From: Campylobacteraceae bacterium
GTDB taxonomy: Bacteria; Campylobacterota; Campylobacteria; Campylobacterales; Sulfurovaceae
Length of the DNA: 6,298 nucleotides
Assembly (NCBI GenBank): GCA_027063105.1
Contig: JAMOSL010000194.1
Coordinates: 1 to 6,298 of the forward strand
Direction of reading: 5' to 3'
Below, piece after piece: positions 6,275 through 6,298 of the stretch; the first letter of the stretch is position 1; every line of letters starts with the position of its first letter. The notes under the pieces are model-generated. The model was not told the DNA's origin. It searched no databases and saw only the letters and a list, made by a program, of their open reading frames with translations. The translations under genes were made by a program, and so were the position numbers.

Positions 6275-6298
6275 TCTATATCACCATTTTAACAGCAT

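Noticed and set aside
6275..6298. End of a converging minus-strand gene (frame reading A-V-K-M-V-I-stop, stop at 6276-6278) or start of a gene after hldE
   Set aside because: Seven codons without recognisable content, and no plus-strand start codon or ribosome site in the last 24 bases; nothing can be supported.
1..6298. Mobile element, CRISPR array, tRNA, riboswitch or defence/novel system
   Set aside because: Nearly all bases belong to six recognisable housekeeping genes with intact motifs. The gaps are at most 196 bp and hold only promoter-like elements and short inverted repeats.

Overview
This is a strongly A+T-rich bacterial chromosome segment that carries housekeeping genes only. The minus-strand order fabZ, lpxA, clpX, mreB, mreC is, from memory, the order in Campylobacterota (Epsilonproteobacteria) such as Campylobacter jejuni. 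With the lipid A and LPS-heptose genes, the base composition and the protein character, the best guess is a Campylobacterota member. A free-living Sulfurimonas-, Sulfurovum- or Arcobacter-like lineage is possible, but the genus cannot be fixed from this window.

Layout. From 3608 down to position 1, five tightly packed minus-strand genes form an apparent operon: fabZ (TTG start), lpxA, clpX, mreB and the first 29 codons of mreC. Gaps are 16, -8 (an overlap), 10 and 5 nt. A 196-bp divergent intergenic region (3609-3804) holds one extended -10 promoter candidate for each direction and an imperfect inverted repeat between them. On the plus strand, mdh (3805-4749) is followed by a 100-bp gap with a perfect 12-bp dyad and a promoter candidate, then hldE (4850-6274). 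The last 24 bases contain no supportable gene.

How the genes fit together. FabZ and LpxA compete for the same (R)-3-hydroxyacyl-ACP pool, so their co-transcription sets the branch between membrane phospholipid and lipid A. ClpX is the unfoldase of the ClpXP protease. MreB and MreC organise lateral cell-wall synthesis and rod or helical shape. The minus-strand operon therefore joins envelope building with protein quality control. HldE makes activated heptose for the LPS inner core, another envelope step. Mdh is central carbon metabolism (oxidative or reductive TCA cycle) and has no obvious functional tie to its neighbours.

I found no mobile element, CRISPR array, RNA gene, toxin or defence module, and no sign of an undescribed system. 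The points worth checking are small: the regulatory dyads, start-codon choices, a few residue-level variants in ClpX and LpxA, and a repeat tract inside hldE.
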